This document shows positions 14,814 through 15,605 of a stretch of 15,605 bases of DNA, piece by piece (position 1 is the stretch's first letter; each line of letters begins with the position of its first letter). Below the pieces are notes generated by a model. That model did not search any database, had not been told where the DNA came from, and saw nothing but the letters and a program-made list of their open reading frames with translations. The translations under genes and the position numbers were made by a program. Source of the stretch: WVXT01 sp964403285. GTDB taxonomy: Bacteria; UBA6262; WVXT01. Where the stretch lies: assembly GCA_964403285.1 (NCBI GenBank), contig CAYOFG010000035.1, positions 1-15,605 on the forward strand. The letters run 5' to 3'.

Positions 14814-15075
14814 TAACCCTTACCAGATTCTTTTCACCCCAAGAGCTACACGGGACTTCAAAAAGATTGGTCGTATAGTCCTCAAGCGCATAGATGAAGC
14901 TATCCTTAAATTGGCTGGTAATCCTTATCCCTCTGGTACCCGAAAAATTGTAGCTCGCGACATTGCCCAATATCGTATCCGGGTAGGTGATTACCGAATC
15001 CTTTACGATGTTGATGAATCGGCTAAAGCTGTAGTCATCCTTCGTATTGGTCACCGCCGGGATATCTACCGCTGA
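14806..15075 (+). CDS. RelE/ParE-family toxin
   Basis: An 89-aa basic protein. I chose TTG 14806 because AGGAGG (14793-14798) lies 7 nt upstream and the frame then overlaps the antitoxin by 8 bp, typical of coupled pairs; the ATG at 14761 would overlap by 53 bp and add 15 unconserved residues. The RelE/ParE fold is clear: YQILFTPRATRDFKKI (6-21), the helix IDEAILKLAGNP (29-40), YRIRVGDYRILYDV (56-69) and the terminal strand VVILRIGHRRDIYR (76-89), with conserved basic and tyrosine residues R57, R59, R64, H83, R84 and Y88. RelE members cut mRNA on the ribosome while ParE members inhibit gyrase; the sequence alone does not decide, though the YRIRVGDYRILY pattern is commonest in RelE-like toxins. 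Confidence 0.88.
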   Translation: MPDNPYQILFTPRATRDFKKIGRIVLKRIDEAILKLAGNPYPSGTRKIVARDIAQYRIRVGDYRILYDVDESAKAVVILRIGHRRDIYR

Positions 15076-15161
15076 AATTTCCCTCCCATCTATTTCTTGA
15101 ACTCGATTTCATTAAAATTAGGTGACAAAAGTTAAAGTAAACTGCTTACTTGAAAAAGTGC

Positions 15162-15190
15162 TTGACAAAGTCAATATCCTGTGGTATACT
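15162..15190 (+). promoter_or_regulatory. Near-consensus sigma70 promoter
   Basis: TTGACA (15162-15167), exactly 17 bp, then TATACT (15185-15190), preceded by TG at 15182-15183 (extended -10). This is the best promoter in the window. Predicted transcription would begin near 15197, just before the hairpin GTCCTATA/TATAGGAC. Confidence 0.85.
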
Positions 15191-15432
15191 TATGCCTGGA
15201 AAAAGTCCTATATATGTATAGGACCCTAAGGTAGGCTAATGGCATCCCCAACCTATTCCCTTTGAAAGGAAAGGATGAGTATGACCTGCTGGCGATGCCC
15301 ATTGGTGCCTTGCACCGGGCATAAGTTTATTGCCATAGCGCGCAACACTTTTTCGGGGAAAATAAGAATATTTTGTAGTTTGGGGCCTCCTAAAGTTATT
15401 ATAGGAGTCCGGACTTGTTGGAGGCAGGCCCA

Positions 15433-15471
15433 GGCTATGAGTGATCCGAGCTGCCGAAGGCTCGCATAGCC
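15433..15471 (+). promoter_or_regulatory. Possible antiterminator hairpin competing with the terminator
   Basis: GGCTATG (15433-15439) and CGAGC (15447-15451) can pair with GCTCG-CATAGCC (15460-15471), 12 bp with one asymmetric bulge. This uses bases that the terminator needs for its left arm (15444-15457) and inner stem (15468-15475), so the two folds exclude each other. The upstream hairpin is transcribed first. Confidence 0.5.
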
Positions 15472-15514
15472 AAGGCAATTTGACCTTGGCTTTTTCGGTA
15501 GCTCGGATTTTTTT
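15444..15514 (+). terminator. Strong rho-independent terminator with nested stem
   Basis: The outer stem ATCCGAGCTGCCGA (15444-15457) pairs with 15495-15508 over 14 bp (one G-T pair) and runs into seven Ts (15508-15514). The inner stem is AGCCAAGG/CCTTGGCT (15468-15475 with 15484-15491). Confidence 0.85.
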
Positions 15515-15564
15515 GTCTCAAAGTAAGAAGTAGGCAGTTCGCTTTAACTTTAATAAATTAGTAA

Positions 15565-15588
15565 AGGAGTAGCAGACTTCAGTCTGCG
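15565..15588 (+). repeat. Intergenic copy of the AGGAGTAGC palindromic element
   Basis: All 24 bases are identical to 11698-11721, including the hairpin GCAGAC/GTCTGC. Here it lies between the terminator and the ribosome binding site of the next gene. Confidence 0.8.
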
Positions 15589-15590
15589 TC

Positions 15591-15599
15591 AAGGAGGTG
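15591..15599 (+). promoter_or_regulatory. Ribosome binding site for a gene beyond the window
   Basis: AAGGAGGTG is a near-perfect Shine-Dalgarno sequence 7 nt from the window's end. The start codon is expected just outside, so the terminated leader at 15197-15514 may control that gene. Confidence 0.65.
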
Positions 15600-15605
15600 A
15601 AAAGA

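Larger units (their letters stand above)
15197..15514 (+). ncRNA. Unidentified structured leader RNA or small RNA (~318 nt)
   Basis: This stretch of the terminal 530-bp gene-free region lies between a strong promoter and a strong terminator and holds many stems: GTCCTATA/TATAGGAC (15205-15212, 15217-15224, loop TATG); ATGCCC...GGGCAT around GGTGC/GCACC (near 15295-15325); GGCCTCCT/AGGAGTCC (near 15384-15412); and GGCTATG/CATAGCC (15433-15439, 15465-15471). I compared it by eye with tmRNA, RNase P RNA, SRP RNA, 6S RNA, T-box leaders and common riboswitches (cobalamin, FMN, TPP, SAM, glycine, fluoride) and saw none of their conserved cores. Because a ribosome binding site follows at 15591, it may be a cis-acting leader; it could also be a free small RNA. 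Exact ends are inferred. Confidence 0.6.

Noticed and set aside
14503..15054. 183-aa minus-strand open frame
   Set aside because: It lies antisense to the toxin-antitoxin pair, which has clear RelE features, good ribosome binding sites and overlapping stops and starts. The minus-strand protein has no recognisable motif.
15275..15469. 64-aa plus-strand frame starting MSMTCWRCPLVPC, with a ribosome-binding-like GGAAAGG nearby
   Set aside because: It ends inside the terminator stem, overlaps several hairpins, and has an odd composition. It is more likely part of the structured RNA. A leader peptide cannot be fully excluded.
15197..15514. T-box leader or a known riboswitch
   Set aside because: I found no TGGNACCGCG T-box sequence and none of the conserved cores of cobalamin, FMN, TPP, SAM, glycine or fluoride riboswitches. 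The identity remains open.

Overview
The window reads as one end of a surface-polysaccharide (O-antigen or capsule-like) biosynthesis and export locus from an AT-rich bacterium. All genes are on the + strand. The Wzm/Wzt-type ABC exporter, the WecA/MraY-like initiating transferase and the string of divergent GT4 and GT2 glycosyltransferases suggest a cell with an outer envelope glycan. The intergenic gaps are packed with short palindromes of a kind I associate with genomes of uncultured, candidate-phylum-type bacteria. The taxonomic placement is inference only; no rRNA or tRNA gene is present.

Layout. 1-372 is the 3' end of a TPR protein. 443-2895 holds two GT4 glycosyltransferases separated by a ~200-bp gap full of nested hairpins. 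2889-3872 is a nucleotide-sugar epimerase/dehydratase translationally coupled to the second transferase. 3894-5003 is a WecA/TagO-like polyprenyl-phosphate HexNAc-1-phosphate transferase. 5172-6759 is the ABC permease and ATPase pair; the ATPase lacks the extra C-terminal sugar-binding domain of long Wzt proteins. 6785-7273 is a decayed patch: a GT2 N-terminal remnant with a strong Shine-Dalgarno sequence, then a small coiled-coil ORF that appears frameshifted. 7347-8689 is a GT4 broken by a -1 frameshift exactly at a T TTT TTA slippery heptamer. 8962-10326 is its intact paralog. 10465-13047 is an unusual 860-aa fusion of a GT4 with a radical SAM/SPASM domain. 13113-14531 is a GT2 with a C-terminal beta-rich accessory domain. 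14601-15075 is a RelE/ParE-type toxin-antitoxin pair. The last 530 bp contain a near-consensus promoter, a ~320-nt structured transcript ending in a strong terminator with an alternative competing hairpin, and a ribosome binding site for a gene beyond the window.

How the genes work together (inference from families). The WecA-like enzyme would load the first sugar phosphate onto undecaprenyl phosphate. The GT4 and GT2 enzymes would extend the chain using nucleotide sugars, one of them made by the epimerase. Wzm/Wzt would flip the finished lipid-linked glycan to the periplasm. The radical SAM half of the fusion may modify a sugar or peptide, but its substrate cannot be read from sequence.

The most unusual points are: (i) a palindromic element starting AGGAGTAGC that occurs twice inside reading frames in the same phase, once at the seam of the GT4-radical SAM fusion and once at the ATPase C-terminus, and again just before the off-window gene; (ii) the HIV-type slippery heptamer at the GT4 frameshift; (iii) the unidentified structured leader/ncRNA; (iv) the intergenic palindrome mosaic and a 122-bp nested inverted-repeat element.
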